Source of the DNA: CAVRXT01 sp963725655
Lineage (GTDB): Bacteria; Acidobacteriota; Terriglobia; Acidiferrales; UBA7541
Assembly (NCBI GenBank): GCA_963725655.1
Contig: CAVRYY010000001.1
Location: forward strand, 2,232,001 to 2,296,000
Length of the DNA stretch: 64,000 bases
Reading direction: 5' to 3'
In this document: in pieces, positions 1-6,450 of the stretch
How positions within the stretch are numbered: the stretch's first letter is position 1
Layout: each line of letters starts with the position of its first letter
Made by a program: the position numbers and the translations under genes
Notes under the pieces: generated by a model
What the model saw: only the letters and a program-made list of their open reading frames with translations
Databases searched by the model: none
What the model was told of the DNA's origin: nothing

Positions 1-768
1 GAGGCCTAAGAGCAGGCAGGCCAGGCTCGCGATTTGAGCGTTGGTGAGGCCTAGGAAAACCTTTGGATTGATGCGGATAAACTCAACCAGGAATCGAGAA
101 ACGCCGCTCAGGATCAGGAATAATGCAAAAAGCGAGCCGGATTTATGGGCAATCCCTGCGTTTGTCCGGGTGTGAGTCGCTGCAGATTCCTGAATGGCCG
201 GCGCTACGAACCACTTTGACCCTAAGTGCCTTAGTATTAGGAAGATGACGATCGCGGCGGCAAGCTCATACAAAGGCGTGGGGTGAACGTGCTCAGTCGT
301 CGGCACCAAGCCGTTCGGGAAGCTCATTCCCCACGGCAGGGACGTCGGAATACCGTAGTCCCCGTCTCCTGATAGGAAGCAGCCGATCCGTCCAACCCCG
401 TAGCCTAGCGCGGCAGCGGGCGAAGCCACGTCGCACAGCCTCAGAAAAGGGATCTGGTACCGGCGGGCAAGAAAGGCAAACGCGGCAATCCCGGCAATCA
501 AGCCGCCGAACCAAGCGAAGCCGAATTGGCTGAAGAGTTCGCTGGCCGGGTGAGCGACTAGCTCGCGCGGGTTTTCGAGCACGTGATAGAGCTTGGCACC
601 GACAATGCCTGCTGTAGCGGGCAGTCCCACCAGGGTTTCGGCCTCAATCGGAAGCCCCCACCTTCGCAGGTCGACATGCAGCACTGCGAAGGCGACCAGC
701 ATGGCAGTGGCGACAAGCAGCCCGAACGTGGGAACTGTGAGCGGTCCTAGGTGGAGAAATGGAAGCAC
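1..768 (-). CDS. lgt: Prolipoprotein diacylglyceryl transferase (Lgt), 3' end cut by window edge
   Basis: Lgt is an inner-membrane enzyme that transfers diacylglycerol from phosphatidylglycerol to the lipobox cysteine of prolipoproteins. The reverse strand is open for 256 codons up to the window edge. The visible protein has several hydrophobic segments, the family signature region GRIGCFLSGDGDYG followed by PTSLPWG and HPTPLYE, and a C-terminal FLVEFIR...GLTNAQ block. Only the last few residues should lie outside the window. No ATG fits the family N-terminus. GTG at 766-768 gives MLPFLHLGPLTVPTFGLL, like other Lgt starts, and lies just after an in-frame stop at 775-777. Family identity is secure; the start is inferred. 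Confidence 0.9.
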   Translation of the reverse strand, partial: MLPFLHLGPLTVPTFGLLVATAMLVAFAVLHVDLRRWGLPIEAETLVGLPATAGIVGAKLYHVLENPRELVAHPASELFSQFGFAWFGGLIAGIAAFAFLARRYQIPFLRLCDVASPAAALGYGVGRIGCFLSGDGDYGIPTSLPWGMSFPNGLVPTTEHVHPTPLYELAAAIVIFLILRHLGSKWFVAPAIQESAATHTRTNAGIAHKSGSLFALFLILSGVSRFLVEFIRINPKVFLGLTNAQIASLACLLLGL

Positions 769-820
769 GATGACCTAACCATGGTAGCAGATGGCAATTC
801 GCCGCAGCGAGCGGTGGCAG

Positions 821-1531
821 CTAATCGCTGTATCGATGACGTAGCGAAGCAGTTGCGGTTGCGCCGGCCACGGGCGGAACCCGGTAATAGGACTGCCGGC
901 GGAGCAGATGCTGGTCGCGAAAGTGCTTTTTTGCGCGGCGTCCCCATTCGCGGATGAAAAAGTAGTTGAGCCCGCCGCCCAGCACGCCGCTGGCAAAGGG
1001 AATTGCCCGAGCGGCCCATTTCTCAGCGGACTCGGCGCCCACGCGAACCGCGATACGCTCCATCACCCGGGGAACAAAGCGCTCGACCAGTTCCTTCTGG
1101 ATGAAGTCTCGGCCGAGATCCACGCCGGCGGCGCTGGCGGCAGCGACCCACAGCTCGGCGGATTCGGCGGGCGTGGCGTACTCAAATCCGTAGATCAGAC
1201 TGAGCTTTTGCAGCATGCGCATGGCGATCGCAGCAAGCAGGCTTACATCCGGCACCAGGGTCATGAAACCGCCCAGGCCGACGCCCGCGCCCTCGAGCAG
1301 CGCCAATTTTTTGGAGCTGGTGATGGTTTTATCGGCGATCGAGTCGACGATGTCCATGCGCTGAAGGAACATTTCATCAAAGGACTGAATCGGCAAACGA
1401 TGCGCGGTCTGCAGGTGAGCCAGAAATTTCTCGGGCTTCACGCCAAAGCCGGAATAGGTGCGGCCCAGGCCAGCCATGACGGCCCGTCGGAAAAGTCCGG
1501 AGTTTTTTGCGCGCCTTTGTTTGCCAAGCAT
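821..1531 (-). CDS. EcsC family protein
   Basis: A 236-residue protein with the glycine-rich hydrophobic core of the EcsC family: around residues 85-105 GAGVGLGGFMTLVPDVSLLA, then an amphipathic stretch ending in YGFEY. EcsC proteins are found beside ABC transporters in Bacillus, but their biochemical role is unclear. The first 25 residues are basic and the last 30 have little predicted structure. It lies 52 bp upstream of lgt on the same strand, so co-transcription is possible. The ATG at 1531 is the only good start. The family call is fairly sure; the function is unknown. Confidence 0.75.
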   Translation of the reverse strand: MLGKQRRAKNSGLFRRAVMAGLGRTYSGFGVKPEKFLAHLQTAHRLPIQSFDEMFLQRMDIVDSIADKTITSSKKLALLEGAGVGLGGFMTLVPDVSLLAAIAMRMLQKLSLIYGFEYATPAESAELWVAAASAAGVDLGRDFIQKELVERFVPRVMERIAVRVGAESAEKWAARAIPFASGVLGGGLNYFFIREWGRRAKKHFRDQHLLRRQSYYRVPPVAGATATASLRHRYSD

Positions 1532-1677
1532 ATTTCTATTGTATGCGATCTAACGCCCAAGTGTTGCCCGAAAAGGCCGACGCGGCGGGGAGAATTTGCG
1601 AGCGCCACTTCTCGCGGAAGGGAGTATACTGACGTCATCTAGCAAGCTTGGGCAGCCGTTCTGATTTGGAGGCCCCT

Positions 1678-2844
1678 ATGATGACCGCCTTCCGTTTTTG
1701 GATTCGACTCTCGGCGTCCGCATTGCTCGTACTTTGGCTGACGACTCCTGCGCTCGCGCAACATGGTGGTGGCGGGCATGCAGGCGGCGGTGGCATGAGC
1801 GGCGGTGGCGGCATGAGTGGTGGCGGAGGTATGGGCGGCCGTTCTGGCGGCGGCGCAGGCCCTGCTGCGGCGAGTCGGCCTTCCGGTCACGCTGCGGCGC
1901 CTGCTGCTAGCAATCGGCCCGCGCCGCGGGTAGCGCCTGCACCCAAGGGCGCCGCGCCAGCAGCGACGAATTCGGCGAAGAACACGTCTACGTCCGGATA
2001 CACGCCTGCAGCCGGGATGCACCTTGTTCCTGGCACACCTACGTATCGTTGGCAAGATCCGCCAAGCAGCGCGTCGCAGGCGGGCTCGACGCACGGTGTT
2101 GCGTCAACGGCGGCGAACCACGAATATTTCTCCAGTGCGACTGGCACCAACATCGGTACTGTTCATTCGCTCACCGTTCCTGGGCGCTATCCGATCACGA
2201 GTGGCTGCGGCCGGGGCGGATGCGGTGGTTACGGCGGTTACAATCCGTACTACCCGCTGGGATACGGCTACGGCTATGGTTACGGCTATGGGCTTGGTTA
2301 TGGCTTCGGATACGGGCTGTATCCGTTTTCGCCGTGGGGTTTCAGCTTTGGCTATGGTCTCGGTCTTGGCTACGGGTATGGCTCCGGATACGGATATGGG
2401 AATGCCTACGGATATGATTTGGGCTACTACGATAACGGGCTAGGGTCTGGCTCGGTTTCGACGAGCACGTCGTCGTCGGGTGAATACGGTCCTTACGCGA
2501 CGCTGGACGCGAAGACGAATCAAGCCGGCACGCTTCCCAATCCGGCACTGGAAACCACGCTGGTGCTGAAGGATGGAACCACTTACACGGTAACCGACTA
2601 CTGGATGGCCGGCGGGAAGCTGCACTTTGTCACCGCGGACAATGGCGAGAACACGATTGAGATCGACGCGGTGGATCTGCAACACACTGCGGAGCAGAAC
2701 TCCAAGCGCGGCGTGACCTTCACACTACGCACCCAGGACGCCGCCCAACCGGCCCAGGCGCCCGCGGCCGAAGCCGTACCAGCACTGGGACAGGCGCCAT
2801 CGCAGGCACCGGCACAGCTTCCCGCGAGCGACCCGCAACCGTAG
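1678..2844 (+). CDS. Secreted Gly/Tyr-rich low-complexity protein
   Basis: A 388-residue predicted secreted protein. GGAGG at 1668-1672 places the start at the first of two adjacent ATGs (1678), not at the longer upstream reading. An N-terminal signal peptide ends near ALAQ (residue 28). It is followed by a Gly/His/Met-rich tract, an Ala/Pro-rich linker, and a Gly-Tyr repeat region from about residue 180 to 260. A folded C-terminal segment begins with TLVLKDGTTYTVTDYW and resembles short beta-rich domains of other acidobacterial secreted proteins. The tail is Pro/Ala/Gln-rich. Function is unknown; a cell-surface or matrix role is inference from composition. It is divergent from the EcsC gene and is the last host gene before the phage-like island. 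Confidence 0.75.
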   Translation: MMTAFRFWIRLSASALLVLWLTTPALAQHGGGGHAGGGGMSGGGGMSGGGGMGGRSGGGAGPAAASRPSGHAAAPAASNRPAPRVAPAPKGAAPAATNSAKNTSTSGYTPAAGMHLVPGTPTYRWQDPPSSASQAGSTHGVASTAANHEYFSSATGTNIGTVHSLTVPGRYPITSGCGRGGCGGYGGYNPYYPLGYGYGYGYGYGLGYGFGYGLYPFSPWGFSFGYGLGLGYGYGSGYGYGNAYGYDLGYYDNGLGSGSVSTSTSSSGEYGPYATLDAKTNQAGTLPNPALETTLVLKDGTTYTVTDYWMAGGKLHFVTADNGENTIEIDAVDLQHTAEQNSKRGVTFTLRTQDAAQPAQAPAAEAVPALGQAPSQAPAQLPASDPQP

Positions 2845-2942
2845 AGTGGCGAAGGCAGGCGGTCGGCGTAATTTTTTTCTGAGTGCCGATGGGTCGCAGG
2901 ACTGAAAACGCAGGGCTTGATCGCCGGCCACCTTGGACGATT

Positions 2943-2960
2943 TTTATTTACACAAATAAA
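2943..2960. repeat. AT-rich perfect palindrome upstream of island promoter
   Basis: TTTATTT-ACAC-AAATAAA has 7-bp perfect arms around a 4-bp spacer. It ends one base before a second palindrome and lies just upstream of the candidate -35 box. The position suggests a protein-binding site, but no repressor gene is visible nearby. Confidence 0.5.
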
Positions 2961-2961
2961 C

Positions 2962-2981
2962 ACTTGCATTGTTTTGCAAGT
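2962..2981. promoter_or_regulatory. Operator-like inverted repeat overlapping the -35 box
   Basis: ACTTGCA-N6-TGCAAGT has perfect 7-bp arms with 20 bp total length, the usual size of a dimeric repressor site. Its right arm contains the candidate -35 hexamer TTGCAA, so a bound protein would block polymerase. This is read from the sequence only. Confidence 0.5.
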
Positions 2982-3002
2982 TAGCGTAGAACTTTTTATT
3001 GT
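2974..3002 (+). promoter_or_regulatory. Candidate promoter of the phage-like island
   Basis: TTGCAA (2974-2979), a 17-bp spacer and TATTGT (2997-3002) match the sigma-70 pattern with four of six bases in each box. Transcription would start near 3009, about 110 bp upstream of the first island gene. A terminator-like hairpin lies between. Confidence 0.45.
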
Positions 3003-3062
3003 AACCTCGATTTGTGTGACGCACTGAGAAGCGCTCCGAAGTAAATCAAATCCGAAAACTGC

Positions 3063-3087
3063 GGCCGGCTAATCGCCGGCCTTTTTT
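3063..3087 (+). terminator. Intrinsic terminator or attenuator before the first island gene
   Basis: GGCCGGC-TAATC-GCCGGCC gives a perfect 7-bp GC stem with a 5-nt loop, directly followed by six T residues. It lies after the candidate promoter at 2974-3002 and 35 bp before the first ORF. It would either end a leader RNA of about 80 nt or act as a regulated attenuator. Confidence 0.7.
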
Positions 3088-3121
3088 ATTTCCAGGGAGA
3101 AACTCCCGAGGCGGCGAAGCT

Positions 3122-3487
3122 ATGTCCGATATACCGACGAAAGCAAAGGCGGAGACGGACCAGCCGAAGAAAAGGCGACGCCGGCGTTGGAAGGGCGCCC
3201 ACAGGCAGGTGCCCATGCCCGAGGCGATGCGCATCGTCGGATTGGACGAGTGCGAAGTGGCCTACCAATTCGATCATCTGGTGGACTATGTTGTGATATC
3301 CGCCAACGACAAGCTGCTATTCGAGGTCCTGCGGGAGTGCGCCAAGTTACTGAACGCCTATCCGCCAAACCAGGATGCGTTTAGCGAACCAGGACCACAA
3401 ATCATATTCGACATCCCGCGGCCAGTGCGGGAGGCGCCTTCGCCGAAGGGCCCGGACGAACCGGAACCTACGAAAGCGATCAAGTAG
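3122..3487 (+). CDS. Small basic phage protein, possible small terminase subunit
   Basis: A 121-residue protein, the first gene of the island. The N-terminus is strongly basic (KKRRRRRWKG near residues 16-25), the centre is ordinary globular sequence, and the C-terminus is Pro/Glu-rich. Its position before the terminase large gene and the basic patch would suit a DNA-binding small terminase subunit. I recognise no family motif, so that role is inference from position. The ATG at 3122 follows GAGGCGGCGAAGCT, a plausible ribosome site. Confidence 0.55.
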   Translation: MSDIPTKAKAETDQPKKRRRRRWKGAHRQVPMPEAMRIVGLDECEVAYQFDHLVDYVVISANDKLLFEVLRECAKLLNAYPPNQDAFSEPGPQIIFDIPRPVREAPSPKGPDEPEPTKAIK

Positions 3488-3571
3488 CGAATTCCTCAGG
3501 CCGCAAATACCGATTCCAAAAAGTTGCAAGACATTCGATCGGCAGCATGCTGCCGAATATCAGGAGCAGCC

Positions 3572-3736
3572 ATGACTCTAAGCAAAAAGACGGTCGGGTA
3601 TCTGGTGCAGTTGGGAGGCATAGCAAGCGCAGTGGCCGGCGGGGTACTGAGTTTTCAGCACCTGGCGATCGCCGCGTGCTTTCTCGGAGGCGCGGTGGCG
3701 TATTACGCCGGGAAGAAGCTTCGCGGTACCGTGTAA
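3572..3736 (+). CDS. Small two-helix membrane protein
   Basis: A 54-residue protein starting at ATG 3572, preceded by AGGAG nine bases upstream. It consists of a short basic start, two hydrophobic segments (about residues 9-25 and 29-45) and a basic end (KKLRG). This size and layout occur among small phage membrane proteins, including some holins, but no motif identifies it. It ends 5 bp before the terminase gene. Confidence 0.5.
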   Translation: MTLSKKTVGYLVQLGGIASAVAGGVLSFQHLAIAACFLGGAVAYYAGKKLRGTV

Positions 3737-3741
3737 CGGGC

Positions 3742-4902
3742 ATGGCCGAGCCCACGCCACCAACGAAAGAAGTGCCGCCGCCGAGGCCCGCGATTCATTT
3801 CCCAGTAGGACCGCTGGCTTCATCGTCGAAAGGTCCGCGCGCCGAAATGCGTATCTCGGATTTCTACCGGCCGTTTCCGAGACAGGATCAATTCCATTGC
3901 TGTCCGGCGAAATACCGGTTGTTTGGAGGGGCAGCGGGCCCGGGGAAATCAAAGGCGCTGCTAATGGAGGCGGTGGCTCAGGCGACCCAGCACGCCGGTG
4001 TGGAAACACTTTTGCTGCGCCGTACTTTTTCGGAGCTCGAGACGTCGCTGCTGACTTATTTCCGGCGCGACATACCTCGGGTGTTTTACCGCTCATACAA
4101 CGAAGCGCGGCACGTGATCACCTGGCATAACGGTTCGACGACCCGCTTCGGGTATTGCCGCAACGAAAGCGACGTCTACCAGTACCAGGGTGCCGAGTTT
4201 TTGTTCATCGGCGTGGATGAGCTCACGATGTTCACGTTGGCGCAGTGGCAGTTTCTCACCAGCCGCAACCGGTGCGCGGTGCCGGGCACGTTTGCGTGCA
4301 TGGCCGGCGCGACGAATCCCGGGAATATCGGACACGCCTGGGTAAAGGCGCTGTGGATCGACAAAGAACCGCCTCCGGGGATGGAGCGAAGCGATCAGTA
4401 CGATCCGTCCGATTACCAATTCATTCCCGCGCGCCTTTCCGACAATCCTATCTACGCCACGGATGCGCAATACCTGAAGACGCTCGAAGCGCTTCCGGCC
4501 ACATTGCGCGATGCGTTCTTGCAGGGAAGCTGGGACGTTTTCGCCGGGCAATATTTCGACCGGTTCGACCCGGAACGAAACACCGAGCGAGCCGAGAATA
4601 TTGGTTTCGAATCCTGGTGGCCGCGATGGATCTCGATGGACTGGGGATTCGAGCATCCGGCGGCGGTGTACTGGCACGCCAGCGCGCCGGCAAGCCAAGT
4701 CTGGGAACATGGGGAAGCGCCGATGCCGGCTGAGAGAGTTCGGAGGCCGAATCGCCCGTTGAAGAGATGCCAGAGGATCGTGGAGAGCCAGTCAGCGCGG
4801 TCACTTCTTCAAATGTTACGCCGAGCCACGTTACCTCCCGGGTGGTTACCTACCGGGAGTTGGTGCGGAAGCGACTGGCGCCGCGCGCGCTGGCGCAAAT
4901 GA
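3742..4902 (+). CDS. Terminase large subunit, N-terminal part (ATPase), frameshifted
   Basis: The large terminase powers DNA packaging into the capsid and cuts the concatemer. This frame, starting at ATG 3742, has the Walker A motif GGAAGPGKS (residues 62-70), Walker B FLFIGVDE (153-160), a coupling motif region AGATNPGN, and the first nuclease aspartate in ISMDWGF (near residue 300). After about residue 331 the frame is no longer terminase-like and runs to a stop at 4902. The nuclease C-terminus continues in another frame from about 4737. At 4732-4738 the DNA reads GAGAGAG. Removing one AG joins both halves into a continuous protein of about 554 residues, the normal family length. This is therefore a dinucleotide slippage mutation, a sequencing error or, less likely, recoding. 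Confidence 0.85.
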   Translation: MAEPTPPTKEVPPPRPAIHFPVGPLASSSKGPRAEMRISDFYRPFPRQDQFHCCPAKYRLFGGAAGPGKSKALLMEAVAQATQHAGVETLLLRRTFSELETSLLTYFRRDIPRVFYRSYNEARHVITWHNGSTTRFGYCRNESDVYQYQGAEFLFIGVDELTMFTLAQWQFLTSRNRCAVPGTFACMAGATNPGNIGHAWVKALWIDKEPPPGMERSDQYDPSDYQFIPARLSDNPIYATDAQYLKTLEALPATLRDAFLQGSWDVFAGQYFDRFDPERNTERAENIGFESWWPRWISMDWGFEHPAAVYWHASAPASQVWEHGEAPMPAERVRRPNRPLKRCQRIVESQSARSLLQMLRRATLPPGWLPTGSWCGSDWRRARWRK

Positions 4903-5408
4903 TCGTGGACCTCTCGGTGGAGTCGGGCGGCGGGCGGGAACGCATTGACGCAATTTACCTTTCACCCGACGCGTTTGCTCATCGCACCGATGAAGCGTCG
5001 ATCGCCGAACAGATGGCCGAGGTTTTCTTGTTCGCGGGGCTGCCCAGGCCGTCGATGGCAGACAACGACCGCGTCGGCGGATGGATGTTGATGTACCAGA
5101 TGCTGGAGTCCAGGGAGTGGACGATTACTCGGAACTGCGAAGAATTGATTCGAGTGCTGCCGGCGCTGGTTCGCGATAACGCCAGGGTCGAGGACGTCGA
5201 AAAGGAAGACGGAGATGACGCGGCGGATGCGGCGCGTTACGGATTGAAGTCGCGGGTGAGGACGGCTCGTCCGCCGTTACAGCAGAGATTGGCGGAGAAA
5301 GTGACCTCGACGGACCCAACCATCCGCGCGATTCAGGCGCGCAAGGCGGCCATCGAAATCGAGCAAAAGCAGGGGCCGGTTTACCGCCGGCGCCGGCCGC
5401 TAATTTGA
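4767..5408 (+). CDS. Terminase large subunit, C-terminal part (nuclease domain)
   Basis: This frame is open from 4734 and carries the RNase H-like nuclease end of the large terminase: VVTYRELVRKRLAP, a central DAIYLSPDAF block, a DRVGGW region, and the closing EDVEKEDGDDAADAARYGL, which matches the DHxxDAxRY end of the family except that the histidine position holds another residue. The first ATG is at 4767, but no good ribosome site precedes it. The codons between 4734 and 4766 already read as sensible protein (ESSEAESPVEE). That supports a single ancestral gene split by the AG insertion at 4732-4738 rather than two genes. Confidence 0.8.
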   Translation: MPEDRGEPVSAVTSSNVTPSHVTSRVVTYRELVRKRLAPRALAQMIVDLSVESGGGRERIDAIYLSPDAFAHRTDEASIAEQMAEVFLFAGLPRPSMADNDRVGGWMLMYQMLESREWTITRNCEELIRVLPALVRDNARVEDVEKEDGDDAADAARYGLKSRVRTARPPLQQRLAEKVTSTDPTIRAIQARKAAIEIEQKQGPVYRRRRPLI

Positions 5409-5437
5409 AGCCGCAGCACGCTCTGGAGAGGACGAAA

Positions 5438-5803
5438 ATGTTCGGTGGATTTCTAGACTGGACGTGGACTACGAGGTACACGCGATCGCTGGAAGCCGAG
5501 GTGGTTCGACTGCGCGCGGAAAATCTTGCGTTGATGAATTCGATTCTTGGGGTGGCGGGCGTGCCGCCGCTGCGGATCGATGGTCCGCGAATGGAACCCG
5601 CAGGACGCAATATTGTTCACCGTGACGTGCAGGCCGGCGCGCGTCTCGAGGACGGAACCGCGTCGCACGGTGCGTCTTCGCGGAAGTCGGCGGCTGGTCC
5701 GGTGCGGCGGCGGTCGTGGCAACAGATCGGGCGGGTCCTGGAGGTTGAGGACGCCTCGCGGCACCAGGATCGTTCACACGTCCAGCCGAGAAATATCGGC
5801 TAA
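5438..5803 (+). CDS. Phage hypothetical protein with short coiled coil
   Basis: The ATG at 5438, behind GGAGAGG, gives 121 residues; a TTG at 5405 would add eleven. Residues 13-36 form a heptad-like helix (RSLEAEVVRLRAENLALMNSI), a typical short coiled coil. The rest is polar, Arg/Ser-rich and low in order. Its place between terminase and portal suggests a head-assembly accessory, but no family was recognised. Confidence 0.5.
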   Translation: MFGGFLDWTWTTRYTRSLEAEVVRLRAENLALMNSILGVAGVPPLRIDGPRMEPAGRNIVHRDVQAGARLEDGTASHGASSRKSAAGPVRRRSWQQIGRVLEVEDASRHQDRSHVQPRNIG

Positions 5804-5927
5804 CTGTCTCTCTGCAAACCCAACTTCGCCAAGTTCGTAATGCTAGGTGGAAAACCGCGCTTCTCTGGAATGGCGGAGGCGTGGGAATTTCTGTGGTGGT
5901 CGTGCGCGACTAATTCCTGGAGGCACT

Positions 5928-6371
5928 ATGCCCGTCATTAATGGCCGCTATCACATGAATCCTGCGATGGGGCAAGCGCTCGCGTCGGCGCGGGCCCTGC
6001 TGGAGCACAAGCTTGGCGAAGACGAAGATTCGCCATCGCCGGAAGGCCAGTCGGAAGACGATCGCGACGATCTACCCAAGGGTAGAGCGCACTCGGATGA
6101 ACGTGATTCGCGAGGGGCCATCCGCCGCATAGAAATTGAAGTGGCGGACGATAGTGCTTCTCCATCGAATCAATCGAATCAACCTGCGGGTGGGTACACG
6201 GCGTACGTACATCGAAGCGACGTCAACGCTGCTGGCGACACCCCGTTGCAACCCGGCGAACTACCACACGGCGTGCAGGCTCCGGCTCCGACGACGCATG
6301 TGTTCGGGGATTCCACTACATTGGCGGATTTCGTACGCCGCGCACTGGGACCAAAGCTGAAGGCTTCCTAG
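5928..6371 (+). CDS. Phage hypothetical protein
   Basis: A 147-residue acidic, probably flexible protein starting at ATG 5928 behind GGAGG. The first 30 residues (MPVINGRYHMNPAMGQALAS) look folded. Residues 35-85 are rich in Asp, Glu and Ser, and the last 25 residues (TTLADFVRRALGPKL) could form a helix. It is 79 bp upstream of the portal gene. The function is unknown; position suggests a head-morphogenesis role. Confidence 0.5.
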   Translation: MPVINGRYHMNPAMGQALASARALLEHKLGEDEDSPSPEGQSEDDRDDLPKGRAHSDERDSRGAIRRIEIEVADDSASPSNQSNQPAGGYTAYVHRSDVNAAGDTPLQPGELPHGVQAPAPTTHVFGDSTTLADFVRRALGPKLKAS

Positions 6372-6450
6372 GACTCTCATTTCTCCGATCAACCGACCGG
6401 CTGCGCGAAAGCGAAACGCCGCGCACTCTTCACGATACTGAGGAAAATTC

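Noticed and set aside
908..1642. Plus-strand ORF of 244 codons
   Set aside because: It is the shadow of the EcsC gene on the other strand.
4734..4841. Programmed -1 frameshift in terminase
   Set aside because: No X-XXY-YYZ heptamer in the right frame was found; an AG slippage explains the shift better.
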